Assembly: GCA_027592275.1 (NCBI GenBank)
Contig: JAQCKF010000003.1
Span: forward strand, 1 to 64,000
From: Pseudomonadota bacterium
Lineage (GTDB): Bacteria > Pseudomonadota > Gammaproteobacteria > Pseudomonadales > Pseudohongiellaceae
DNA: 64,000 bases
Direction of reading: 5' to 3'
Position 1 is the stretch's first letter. The number at the start of each line of letters is the position of its first letter. Below the pieces are notes generated by a model. That model had not been told where the DNA came from, did not search any database, and was given only the letters and a program-made list of their open reading frames with translations. This document shows positions 1 to 8,058 of this stretch, piece by piece. The position numbers and the translations under genes are program-made.

Positions 1-95
1 AACTCAATACAAAAATACCTAGGGCACCACACGTACCCTAGATATTCCTGCGACAGGCCTAAAAACCAAAATCAGCCTGCCGATCACCAACGCTT

Positions 96-3008
96 TTAGC
101 GGCCGGGGGTGAAATCGATGGACACGAAGAATTGACGATAAAAGTTATTGATCAATCTAGACTCAAAGCCTCCTATCTGTCCAGTCAACGTAGGCTTGTA
201 ATCTAAGAGATTGTTCACTCCAGCAGACAGGGTAACTGCGCTGTCGAAGAGAAAGAAATCTTCCATGAAATACGAGTAGCGCACATCGATGATAGGATCC
301 TCATCAATTTCACTGGGGGGTACATACTGTCCATCAAATTGATACATGTCAACTATCTGGGCGTCATGATCAATAGCACTGAACCAGCTTACCGACATCG
401 ACGCACTGTGATTGTTTCGGAACCAATTGTTTTGCCACGCCATTTTTATTTTCGGAATTGGGGGGGCGATATTAGTCCGCGCGTTCTGTTTTCCGAGAAC
501 ATCTGTAGGATTACCTTTACTGTCTGTAAAGAGATAATCTGTATAGACCGTGGCATTGAGACGTGTGTTGAAGCTTCCCCAGTTGCCTGGAGTAAAGGAA
601 TAACTCGCTTTCAGGTCAACCAAGCTGACATCAAACTGTGCTACGTTGGCTGACTGAATCAGCACAAGTGCCACACGGCCATCAGGGTCGCGGAAGATAT
701 TCCCGCCGGCACCACCAACAGGCTGACCACCCAGCCAGGCATCGGCGGCCTTTCGAGAGGCTGAGCCGGGAGTAGAGTCATAGGACCCTTCACTCTGGCC
801 AGTTTCCCGAAGCATAGCTGTGAACTGGTTCCGAGTTACGTCATCCTCAGTTAGAGTACGAATTCGGTCAGTATATTCAATTTCCTGATAGTCCATGGAC
901 AACTCAAAGCCTTCAAGCCTGCCCTCTGCCTGCCAAGTGAATCCGACATTAAGAATCGCTGCCTGTTCTGGGCCCAGATTTGGATTGCCCGATGCACATT
1001 TCAGTCCGCCAAGCAGCAGTTGCCCGCTGAAGTCGTCACTGCCGCTGTACATATCGCCGCAGTTTTCGTTGGTAGTGGCCGCTCGGGTCTGGAATGAGGT
1101 CGGTGCCAAGAAGCTTTCGCCCCAAGACGCTCTCAGTGCCAGTCCAGGAATTGGTTCATACCGCGCGGAAATCTTGGGTGTAGTAGTCGACAGACCTTGG
1201 TCAGTAAATTGCTCACTCCGCACCGCAGCCTTGATAGCCAGATTCTCTAAGATAGGAATTTCTATCTCAGCAAACACTGAGCGGACTGCAGAGTTAAATA
1301 CCTCGTCGCCTGCTATAGGCTCGCCATTCACTCCCCAGATGAAATTTTCTCCTATAGCTTCGAATGGCTCTTGAAAAGTGCGCTCTTCCAAGTCACGCCA
1401 TTGAAAGCCAAAGGCCAACTGCACAGCACCGGCCGGAACATCAAATACTTCGCCCGTGAGCATAGTTTCAAAAACATCCAGAGCGTTACGTGAAGTTACA
1501 TGGTTTGGATTTTGGTACTGCATCCAGTTATTTAGTTCTGCGGTGTTTTCGAATCCTGGCTGATAATATGGAGATCGAGGGTCTCTAGAGCCGAAGGGAT
1601 TAAACCACTGATCACCGGAGGGGCCACCTTCCCCGCGAAGAGCTAGCTGCAGGCGGGATGAGTAGACACCTGAGATATCCCTTCTATTTGAGTTTTCTTG
1701 CTTGGTGTAGTAGGTATAACCAGACCAAGTACTGTCGCCGAGGTCATAGTCTGCAGACAGCTTGACGCGATTGACTTGATAGATCCCCGCGAACATGCGA
1801 GACGTGTCATCAGTAATCCAATCAGCGTGGTACTCTGGCAGGGGATGAGTATAAATTCTCCACAGATCAGGGGCCACGTCAAACCCATAAGGGTTGGCAG
1901 GGTGCTCCTCTGGGACCACTAGCATTGATCGGTTATTGGCCGGATTAGGCGAAGAAAATGTGCTTCTGTCTCGGTTAAGACGCGCGTGGTTATTCATCAT
2001 GAAGCCAAAACTCAACCAGTCGGCAGCTTCCCATTGAAGGTTGTTATAAACGTTATATTCTTGTTGGTGCTGAACCACTTCATTCTGTGCGCTGTACTCA
2101 AAAGTACAGAAGTTGCCACTGTTTATGGTTCCAGATGGCAGGGGAGAGGGGCCGTAGCCATGGGTTGGCGAGCCTTCGTTAAACGTTCCGCATGAAGGGT
2201 CTAGCAAGCGGGGACCCACAATGCTAGCTCCGCTCTTTCCTGCTGGTGGAATGGTGCTTAGGTCGTCAGGGACCCCCTCAAGCCGCTTAAATGATCCAGG
2301 GTTTCCGGAACTGGAGGTGCCTCGGGATACATGGTGTTCGCGTCCGCGCTCGTACCACATAAGGGGTGTGCGCTGATAGGTTTCGGCGGATCCGACATAA
2401 CTGAGACCGTTGTCCCATGACTTACCCCATAACGCGGAGACACGCATTTCTTCAAACTTTCCATCTTCAGGCCTCTGATAGAAAGTACGGAATTTGACTC
2501 CGTCGTATTCCTTGATGGGAATCAGGTTGACCACGCCGGCCACCGCATCGGACCCATACAGCGCGGAACCACCGTCCAGCACCATTTCCATCCGTTCCAT
2601 CGCGATGTCTGGGAAGGCGGTATTCAAGCGCGAAGCGATTGTACGTACGCCATCCACGAGAGTCAGAGTGGAGTTTTCACCCAGGCCACGTAGGTTGAAA
2701 CTGGCCCCAGTAGCGGTTTGGCTGCCGTCCTGGCTGCCAAGTACAACGTTGATAATATCAACGTTCTGAACATAGCTCAGATCGCGTATGTATTCCGACA
2801 TATTCGGCGAGCCTGATGCTAGAACGTCGGCACCAGTGACTGTATCTGCCGCTGTATCCTGCGCGAACGCACTATTCCTAATGTAGGAGCCTGTGACGAT
2901 AATTTCTTCAACCTCATCGTCTTGGGCTATTGCCGGCGCTACAAGTGAAGACATGAGGGCCGTGTGAATCAGATATGAAAGCTTCTTACGTCGAAATCTA
3001 TTGGGCAT
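96..3008 (-). CDS. TonB-dependent outer-membrane receptor
   Basis: A 970-residue TonB-dependent receptor for energised uptake of a substrate across the outer membrane. The start has a strong AAGGAGAGAG ribosome-binding site just upstream. A signal peptide ends near APAIAQ (about residue 28), and a TonB-box-like stretch EEIIVTGSYI follows at about 35-44. The plug domain comes next (GLGENSTLTLVDGVR, DGGSALYGSDAVAGVVNLI), then a long beta-barrel ending in an aromatic C-terminus (FFVSIDFTPGR). Length and layout are usual for the large receptors of marine Gammaproteobacteria. No FecA-type N-terminal signalling domain is visible and no sigma/anti-sigma pair is adjacent. The substrate cannot be read from sequence; the SapC/halogenase genes nearby often accompany receptors for glycans or other complex organic molecules. 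Confidence 0.95.
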   Translation of the reverse strand: MPNRFRRKKLSYLIHTALMSSLVAPAIAQDDEVEEIIVTGSYIRNSAFAQDTAADTVTGADVLASGSPNMSEYIRDLSYVQNVDIINVVLGSQDGSQTATGASFNLRGLGENSTLTLVDGVRTIASRLNTAFPDIAMERMEMVLDGGSALYGSDAVAGVVNLIPIKEYDGVKFRTFYQRPEDGKFEEMRVSALWGKSWDNGLSYVGSAETYQRTPLMWYERGREHHVSRGTSSSGNPGSFKRLEGVPDDLSTIPPAGKSGASIVGPRLLDPSCGTFNEGSPTHGYGPSPLPSGTINSGNFCTFEYSAQNEVVQHQQEYNVYNNLQWEAADWLSFGFMMNNHARLNRDRSTFSSPNPANNRSMLVVPEEHPANPYGFDVAPDLWRIYTHPLPEYHADWITDDTSRMFAGIYQVNRVKLSADYDLGDSTWSGYTYYTKQENSNRRDISGVYSSRLQLALRGEGGPSGDQWFNPFGSRDPRSPYYQPGFENTAELNNWMQYQNPNHVTSRNALDVFETMLTGEVFDVPAGAVQLAFGFQWRDLEERTFQEPFEAIGENFIWGVNGEPIAGDEVFNSAVRSVFAEIEIPILENLAIKAAVRSEQFTDQGLSTTTPKISARYEPIPGLALRASWGESFLAPTSFQTRAATTNENCGDMYSGSDDFSGQLLLGGLKCASGNPNLGPEQAAILNVGFTWQAEGRLEGFELSMDYQEIEYTDRIRTLTEDDVTRNQFTAMLRETGQSEGSYDSTPGSASRKAADAWLGGQPVGGAGGNIFRDPDGRVALVLIQSANVAQFDVSLVDLKASYSFTPGNWGSFNTRLNATVYTDYLFTDSKGNPTDVLGKQNARTNIAPPIPKIKMAWQNNWFRNNHSASMSVSWFSAIDHDAQIVDMYQFDGQYVPPSEIDEDPIIDVRYSYFMEDFFLFDSAVTLSAGVNNLLDYKPTLTGQIGGFESRLINNFYRQFFVSIDFTPGR

Positions 3009-3520
3009 TTACTCTCTCCTTGGCTGCATGTTTGAGGCTTATAAACCGGCCTCAAGTGCTGCTCGTAGTATTGGTAAGTACTGTGTGATTAAGTTTCCTT
3101 GCTTCTCCTTGTGGGGTACATGCATTCAGTCGGCTAAACTACCATATTGTTACATAACATCAAAGAGTTTTTAAAGGTATATAACCTTACAGTGTTTAGA
3201 TGCTTACGGCATATCCAAGTATCGAAAGTAGCGCGTATGGCAAGGAATGGGTAATGCCCGCAGGTAAGGATTCTCACGGTGCATGCAGAAATTCAAATCG
3301 ACGAAAAGGGGACCCGGCACAATGCTTCATAAGCGCACATCCCACCGGTTACCAGTTATTCAATCTAGAGCGATACCCAGTATCAACTGACAACTATCTA
3401 TATTTTCGCCGCGTATCTTTGCGACCGGAGAAATATAATGTCGATGTAAAACTGATTTGATACAGCTTTACATCGATTGGAGGGCTGACTTATCAATGCC
3501 GTTTAATGCATCTATTATTT
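3009..3520. other. Intergenic region upstream of the TonB receptor
   Basis: About 510 bp without a convincing gene. It holds the ribosome-binding site and presumably the promoter of the receptor. An AT-rich imperfect dyad (GTTACATAAC) lies near 3150-3160, about 145 bp upstream of the start. A short open frame on the plus strand (3200-3460) has no recognisable domain or ribosome-binding site and is not called. Confidence 0.4.
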
Positions 3521-4450
3521 TCATTGTGTAACAACTACACGCTGGTAAGCGTTGCTCCAACAGCACTGATCTAGACCATCGCTATCAGAGGAATTCCAGT
3601 TGTCCAGCCGCGCTCGAATCATATACTCACCAGGTTCCGAGAAAGTAGCCATAACCCTAGCCGGCCCCTTTCCGGCGGGTATCGCCACTCTGGAAGAAGC
3701 TACAGGTATCATTCCTCGGGTTGTTTGAGCCGAAGCGGTGATGAAAGGCGTAGAAGCATGTTCAGTAAAGCTCACCTGGCCAGGACCCTGGTGCTTGTAC
3801 CATATAACCCGAGTATCGAGTGGCTTGGCAAACAGAGGGTTTGAAGGGTCACGAATAGATGGGTCTTCGGTCTCAACTTCCAATGTAAGCGGAGTGCCGA
3901 CGTCTATCGTTCTAGTATTAATCGCTACGACGCCTTCCGGACCAGATCCACTGCTACCGTTTTCAAACCAGATAAGTGGCTGCACGCTCCCCTGTGGCCG
4001 TGGATTTCTATCAAGCTCATAAGCATTCGAACCGCGCTCCCCAGGCACTTTAAGCTCTTCCAGATTGCCGGTTTTAATGTGCCACCAAACAGATTCATCT
4101 CCCATTGAGGCGGGGATAGTGACGGCAAAGACTCCGGGGTGTCGGCCTGGGAAATAAATTTCCGGCTGCATCCCGTCCAGCTGGGCGGGCTCAATTCGAT
4201 TATTGCCACCCAGTGGGACGATTACATCTTCAGTATTTCTATTGTGGTATCCAAACGAGACAGTGACAGTCCCGTCCTCATTATCATACCAGCCTTCCAT
4301 GAAAGGAATTATAGCAAGACCTCCCGGGGAAGGCGGGCGCAGAGGTCTTGCTGCTTGTTGTGCGTGAGTAGTAGCTACCATTACAATATTTGTGACTACT
4401 ACCAACACTACGCTGGCCACAACTGTTTTAATACGTCTCATTAATATCAA
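3521..4450 (-). CDS. Secreted protein of unknown function
   Basis: A 309-residue protein with an N-terminal signal peptide (hydrophobic VVASVVLVVVTNIVMVATT, cleavage near THAQ at about 31). I recognise no enzyme family. The rest looks like beta-sandwich material with repeated short strands and Pro/Gly turns. It includes PEIYFPGRHPGVFAV and a C-terminal vicinal cysteine pair (DQCCWSNAYQRVVVTQ) that could form a disulfide or bind metal. It lies 50 bp downstream of the cytochrome/copper protein gene on the same strand, so the two are probably one operon. A periplasmic partner role is inference from that position only. Confidence 0.75.
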   Translation of the reverse strand: MILMRRIKTVVASVVLVVVTNIVMVATTHAQQAARPLRPPSPGGLAIIPFMEGWYDNEDGTVTVSFGYHNRNTEDVIVPLGGNNRIEPAQLDGMQPEIYFPGRHPGVFAVTIPASMGDESVWWHIKTGNLEELKVPGERGSNAYELDRNPRPQGSVQPLIWFENGSSGSGPEGVVAINTRTIDVGTPLTLEVETEDPSIRDPSNPLFAKPLDTRVIWYKHQGPGQVSFTEHASTPFITASAQTTRGMIPVASSRVAIPAGKGPARVMATFSEPGEYMIRARLDNWNSSDSDGLDQCCWSNAYQRVVVTQ

Positions 4451-4500
4451 TTTCCAATCTTATTTTTCGATTTTTAGCAGGAGTTGTATAGTGTAATCCA

Positions 4501-5865
4501 CTAATCTCCGGATGGTATTAGGGGTTGTTTATCACTTTCCCGCTTCTGTGCAAGCTCCTGATAAGTCTCATCATCAAGATGGCTTATGGCAATCCAGGAA
4601 TGCGACATCTCATCAGCTGTGCGCTGGCCCCAGCCTACCCATTGCCTGGGGTCAGGGTTGTTCGGATTGCTGGCCGTATTGTCATACCACTGCTTGGTTA
4701 CTAAGACCGCTCCGGTCGGTACGAGTGGCGCAGAATCTTGCTCATAGAGATGGCTGTGATGCCACGTGGCACTCCAGTTGGATATCATACTTACCAATTC
4801 GGTTTTGCCAGTCTCTGGATAGAAAATTTCCAATGAGGCAGCATTCATGCGCAGGTGCCCGTGGGGTTGAAAGCTGTCGATCCGAACCGGGTGATCAAAG
4901 GAGTGGAACCCCTGAGTCATAGCGGTGCCATGAGGTGGGATGAACAGATCACCTTGGTCTAACTGATATGTAGCTAGGTCCTGAGTGATTTTGGCCTGAT
5001 ACCCTTCCGGATGAAGCCATATACCCAGTTCCACTACATTGTCCTCAACCACTGCGTTTGGTGCAGTCCCGCCCAAGCCACCGGGATACATGTGAATATC
5101 CCACTGGACCATACTGTCTTTAAAGGCTGTACGACAAACACCCTCTGGCACGATTTCGCCCCACTTGCCCATGGCATATTCGGTAACCGGCTTTCGATCA
5201 ACACTGCCGTCTTCGTTTACTTCAGCAAAATAGGTGTTGGCATGATGGACCACTGTCTTTGCGTCGCCACGAGGCTTAACTTGAAGAGCCTTGATACAAC
5301 GGTCTTGGGTGATGCCGCTAGAAATAAAGTGCTTATCCCATAAGTCGTTGCCATTGGCAGGCACATCGATCGGGTTGGATGCGAGTACGATATCCGGCTG
5401 GCCTAATTGCTCAGCAAAATTCCAATCGTCGACATCTCGCAATGCCGGTGGGGGGGGTAGTTCTTCAAGATTTCCTAGGGGAGATCCTTGATTAACCCAA
5501 GCTACTACGGTATCGATGTCTTGCTCGGAAAGGCGCCAATCTCCCTGAAGGTTTTGGTTGCCGATATCATGGTCATAGGCATAAGGAGGCATTTCCCGAT
5601 TTGCCACCTTCAATTGAATCAATGGAGCCCAAGGGCGTACTTGTTCATAGCTGCTCAACTCCATGGGTCCAATGCCGCCTTCACGGTGGCAGACCACACA
5701 ATTCTCGTTAATAATACGGGCTACGTGGCCAGCATAAGTCACGGGATCTGCGTCATTCGCCGTGTCTGCAGCAATCGTTGTCTGTGCCTGAAGCCCCAAT
5801 AAAGTGACAACGGCAATGCTTGCTCCAAGATGTGGTAATTCGTTCCATTTCTTCAAAATATTCAT
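4501..5865 (-). CDS. Periplasmic monoheme cytochrome fused to a copper type II monooxygenase-like domain
   Basis: A 454-residue exported protein with a signal peptide of about 33 residues. A cytochrome c domain has one heme site, CVVCHREGG (C56, C59, H60). The C-terminal two thirds carry paired histidines (VVHH, H207-H208), a later DIHM (H258), an HGH pair (QPHGHLRM, H335 and H337) and ADEM (M420). That order matches the CuH site (His-His plus His) and CuM site (His-x-His plus Met) of the PHM/DBM copper type II ascorbate-dependent monooxygenases. The heme would then feed electrons to copper; this is inference. A related triple fusion lies at 55787-57496, and a decayed relative lies just upstream of this gene. 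The substrate is unknown. Confidence 0.8.
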   Translation of the reverse strand: MNILKKWNELPHLGASIAVVTLLGLQAQTTIAADTANDADPVTYAGHVARIINENCVVCHREGGIGPMELSSYEQVRPWAPLIQLKVANREMPPYAYDHDIGNQNLQGDWRLSEQDIDTVVAWVNQGSPLGNLEELPPPPALRDVDDWNFAEQLGQPDIVLASNPIDVPANGNDLWDKHFISSGITQDRCIKALQVKPRGDAKTVVHHANTYFAEVNEDGSVDRKPVTEYAMGKWGEIVPEGVCRTAFKDSMVQWDIHMYPGGLGGTAPNAVVEDNVVELGIWLHPEGYQAKITQDLATYQLDQGDLFIPPHGTAMTQGFHSFDHPVRIDSFQPHGHLRMNAASLEIFYPETGKTELVSMISNWSATWHHSHLYEQDSAPLVPTGAVLVTKQWYDNTASNPNNPDPRQWVGWGQRTADEMSHSWIAISHLDDETYQELAQKRESDKQPLIPSGD

Positions 5866-5891
5866 TAGCCTCTCCTAATTATTTGGGTAAT

Positions 5892-5999
5892 TTAGAAAAC
5901 TACAAAACTGAGTGACGACAATTCACAGTTGGTCAGTTGCATCGAGGCGATACCGGTTTCACGGTGGCTGACCACGTATTTTCCTTCTAGAATCGCTAC
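5892..5999 (-). pseudogene. Heme-less remnant of a second cytochrome/copper-protein gene
   Basis: On the minus strand a 35-codon stretch reads VVSHRETGIASMQL and aligns without gaps to the heme region of the neighbouring intact gene, VVCHREGGIGPMEL. Both heme cysteines are gone (now Tyr and Ser), while the His-Arg-Glu that follows is kept. The frame runs into a stop at 5892 and is preceded by another stop about 15 bp upstream. The fragment sits between the intact gene and a promoter-like element at 6152. It most likely marks a decayed tandem duplicate or a gene truncated during rearrangement. Confidence 0.6.
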
Positions 6000-6279
6000 G
6001 GCGCAGCCATTTCAAGCGACATCGAGCTGCTCAGCAGCCAACATGGCCCTGCTGAAAATCAATGAGCCAGCGTCAGGCCGATAATCATTGGTGAGCGATG
6101 CGGCGCCATAGTTTGTCCATACATATTTAGACAGGGGGGCAATCCAAGGTGCTATAACATGTAAAACGTTTGAATTTTAATGCTTCTGAAGAAATTTGTC
6201 CAATGGCTTTTCTCGGAAATAGAGCGATCTTTCAAGCACCCAGATGAGGCGCAGTCAGCCACTTTTGGGGCTTTTCTGA
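6000..6279. other. Gene-free spacer between cytochrome remnant and sapC-like gene
   Basis: Together with the remnant this is about 410 bp without an intact gene. An in-frame ATG at 6044 precedes the remnant but meets a stop after ten codons. The element at 6152-6171 is listed separately. No terminator hairpin with a T-run is evident. Confidence 0.4.
6152..6171 (-). promoter_or_regulatory. Shared promoter-like element, copy 1
   Basis: The plus strand reads CTATAACAT, then GTAA, then AACGTTT. It matches 18 of 20 positions of an element at 13384 upstream of another secreted-protein gene. Read on the minus strand, the direction of both downstream genes, it gives AAACGTT followed by ATGTTATAG, which includes a TATA-like hexamer. 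It could be a promoter or an operator; the sequence does not decide which. Confidence 0.4.
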
Positions 6280-7017
6280 TCAGGTGACCTTGCTGGTCGC
6301 TTTCGCTAGATCTGCCGCATGCTGCAGATGGGTCAGCCGGCCGAGCTGTTGTAGTGACGTCAAGTGTGAATAAATCAGGGGCAGCAACCCCCGTTCGCGC
6401 AGTTCCTGAAATTCATCATTACTGAGTTTTTCAAGCGCATCCTCATCTATCATATACATTCCCTCCACTTCATATTTTGGAGAGCTCTCTGTATGTTGCA
6501 GTTTAAGTGGGCGCGAGGTGAGCAGTCGCTTTTCGGCCAGGTAGCGGCACAGTGCAGTAGACTGCACGGATTGCTGAGTTACTCTGACCACGTGATCAAT
6601 ACGCTTATTTAAGTAGTCTGTCGGCAGACCATCGCTCCGGTACAGGGGTTCGCCGACGGTTTCACTCAGCAGCGGACTCTGTTCATCAATGGCTATATCT
6701 GCCTCGTTGCTGTCAGGATCCAGTCGACTCACGGATAGCGGCGCAAGGGTGAAACTTGCTGGTATGAAAACCGGCTGCCATTCGAGTGTCTGACAATAGA
6801 GATTAACGCCCTTGTTCAAGCCCATCATAGCGCCCGGCACAAAATCTCCGGTCTTCTTGTTTCTGATAAAAACCAGCGGGAACTCCGTAGCCAACTTATA
6901 GAATTCTTGAAACACCACTGGAACAAAATTCTCTGCTTTATGGCTTGTGAAATCTTTTGGCTCGCTCAAGCAAAGCTTGCCGTGTTTCTCGAAATTAAGA
7001 AGAACCGGTTCAGACAT
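6280..7017 (-). CDS. SapC family protein
   Basis: A 245-residue protein of the SapC family, named after a Campylobacter surface-layer accessory protein whose biochemical role is not settled. The family signature spans most of the chain. It covers an N-terminal segment with FVPVVFQEFYKLATEFPLVF, the GAMMGLNKGVNLYC stretch, and a C-terminal part with GMYMIDEDALEKLSNDEF. No signal peptide is present, so it is probably cytoplasmic. It lies 76 bp downstream of the DUF6445 gene on the same strand and is divergent from the tryptophan halogenase. SapC, DUF6445 and halogenase genes recur together next to TonB receptors in Proteobacteria, so a shared role in processing an imported compound is likely. 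Confidence 0.88.
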   Translation of the reverse strand: MSEPVLLNFEKHGKLCLSEPKDFTSHKAENFVPVVFQEFYKLATEFPLVFIRNKKTGDFVPGAMMGLNKGVNLYCQTLEWQPVFIPASFTLAPLSVSRLDPDSNEADIAIDEQSPLLSETVGEPLYRSDGLPTDYLNKRIDHVVRVTQQSVQSTALCRYLAEKRLLTSRPLKLQHTESSPKYEVEGMYMIDEDALEKLSNDEFQELRERGLLPLIYSHLTSLQQLGRLTHLQHAADLAKATSKVT

Positions 7018-7093
7018 GTTAGTAATCAGCCTTTTGTGTTTGATCTATGGTCCACTTGAAACTTCTTCACGCGCTCATTAACCGATAGGGTTT

Positions 7094-7783
7094 TTATTCA
7101 AGCCTGAAAAAAGATGCAACTGAAAGCCTACCTTTAGAGGTGTCACTATCGAGGCTGTCTGGCCACGAGAGCATGGCGCAATGTAGCAAATTTGAAGGGT
7201 ATAGTACCAGTCGATTCAATCTGGCCTTGACCACCAGCTCCTGCTTGAACAGGGTTGTGTCGCCGGTCAGGTAGCCTGAGTGCTCGGCTGGGTGACTCCG
7301 TACGTTTTTAATCATCTCACCCATAACACCGCGATCATCAGGCCTTATCTTGACTAAGTTACGTGGACGATAACGATAAATTGCCGTGCCCCCATGTGGC
7401 TCACCACAGAGATAATGCACGGCAGCATATTGATCATCACTGAACGCATCGACGTGTGGCATCTTTTGGGCTGCACTCAGTTGTATCGGCTGGAGAGTAG
7501 TCAATGAAAGCATGCTGCGATGTACTACAGGGTTGCGGAAACCGTATACCAGTTCTATGACCTTACCCATGGCCTCATCATAAGAGCTTGGCATACGATC
7601 ACGAATACCCGGATAGGCTGTGCCATCATCGCCAACATTACCGAAGTAGGCTTTTCCCCGCGCATACTCGAGTAATACCTCTGGATTCGCTAAAAAATTA
7701 TCGATGACATACACCGAAATCTCAGAATCCGTATGCTGAATTTTCTCGACGTTCATTGCTTGATTAAGTATAAACTCTAGCAT
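7094..7783 (-). CDS. DUF6445 family protein
   Basis: A 229-residue protein matching the DUF6445 family that accompanies SapC and tryptophan halogenases. Visible features are VYVIDNFLANPEVLLEYAR near the N-terminus, YPGIRDRMP, and a PHVDAFSDDQYAAVHYL segment. HVD followed by a later histidine in a beta-rich context resembles the iron-binding HxD...H of 2-oxoglutarate oxygenases (2OG-FeII, prolyl-hydroxylase-like fold). That reading is inference. It is probably the first gene of a two-gene operon with sapC, transcribed away from the halogenase across a 275-bp intergenic region. Confidence 0.8.
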   Translation of the reverse strand: MLEFILNQAMNVEKIQHTDSEISVYVIDNFLANPEVLLEYARGKAYFGNVGDDGTAYPGIRDRMPSSYDEAMGKVIELVYGFRNPVVHRSMLSLTTLQPIQLSAAQKMPHVDAFSDDQYAAVHYLCGEPHGGTAIYRYRPRNLVKIRPDDRGVMGEMIKNVRSHPAEHSGYLTGDTTLFKQELVVKARLNRLVLYPSNLLHCAMLSWPDSLDSDTSKGRLSVASFFRLE

Positions 7784-7859
7784 GGTTAGCGTTACTTACT
7801 TATTGCCTGCACTTAGAATGAGGTTCTCTGGTTTGAGCGAGCCGCCCAAATATTCCATA

Positions 7860-7886
7860 AAACATATTAAACATATTAAACATATA
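7860..7886. repeat. Three tandem 9-nt repeats in a divergent promoter region
   Basis: AAACATATT occurs three times head to tail (7860-7868, 7869-7877, 7878-7886), the last copy with one mismatch. It lies between the divergent DUF6445/sapC operon and the halogenase gene. The AT-rich periodic block could be an operator or a promoter UP-like region. No regulator has been linked to it. Confidence 0.6.
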
Positions 7887-8058
7887 AGATTGAATAATGT
7901 AAGCTCCCGAATGTCAACCCTGAAGTATCATTGCGGACTTGGGCGGTGACGGCAGCATGAAGGCAAGTCTTTATTAAACCTGGTGAATTCACCGACCGAA
8001 TCCAGTATTGCATCGCCAATATACCAATTGGCAGCTGACAGAAAAGAAAAGGATTTCC

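Noticed and set aside
3200-3460. 86-codon open frame upstream of the TonB receptor
   Set aside because: No ribosome-binding site, no recognisable domain and irregular composition; more likely chance open sequence in a promoter region.
7860-7886. CRISPR-like array from the 9-nt repeats
   Set aside because: Units are directly tandem with no spacers and are far too short; no cas genes.
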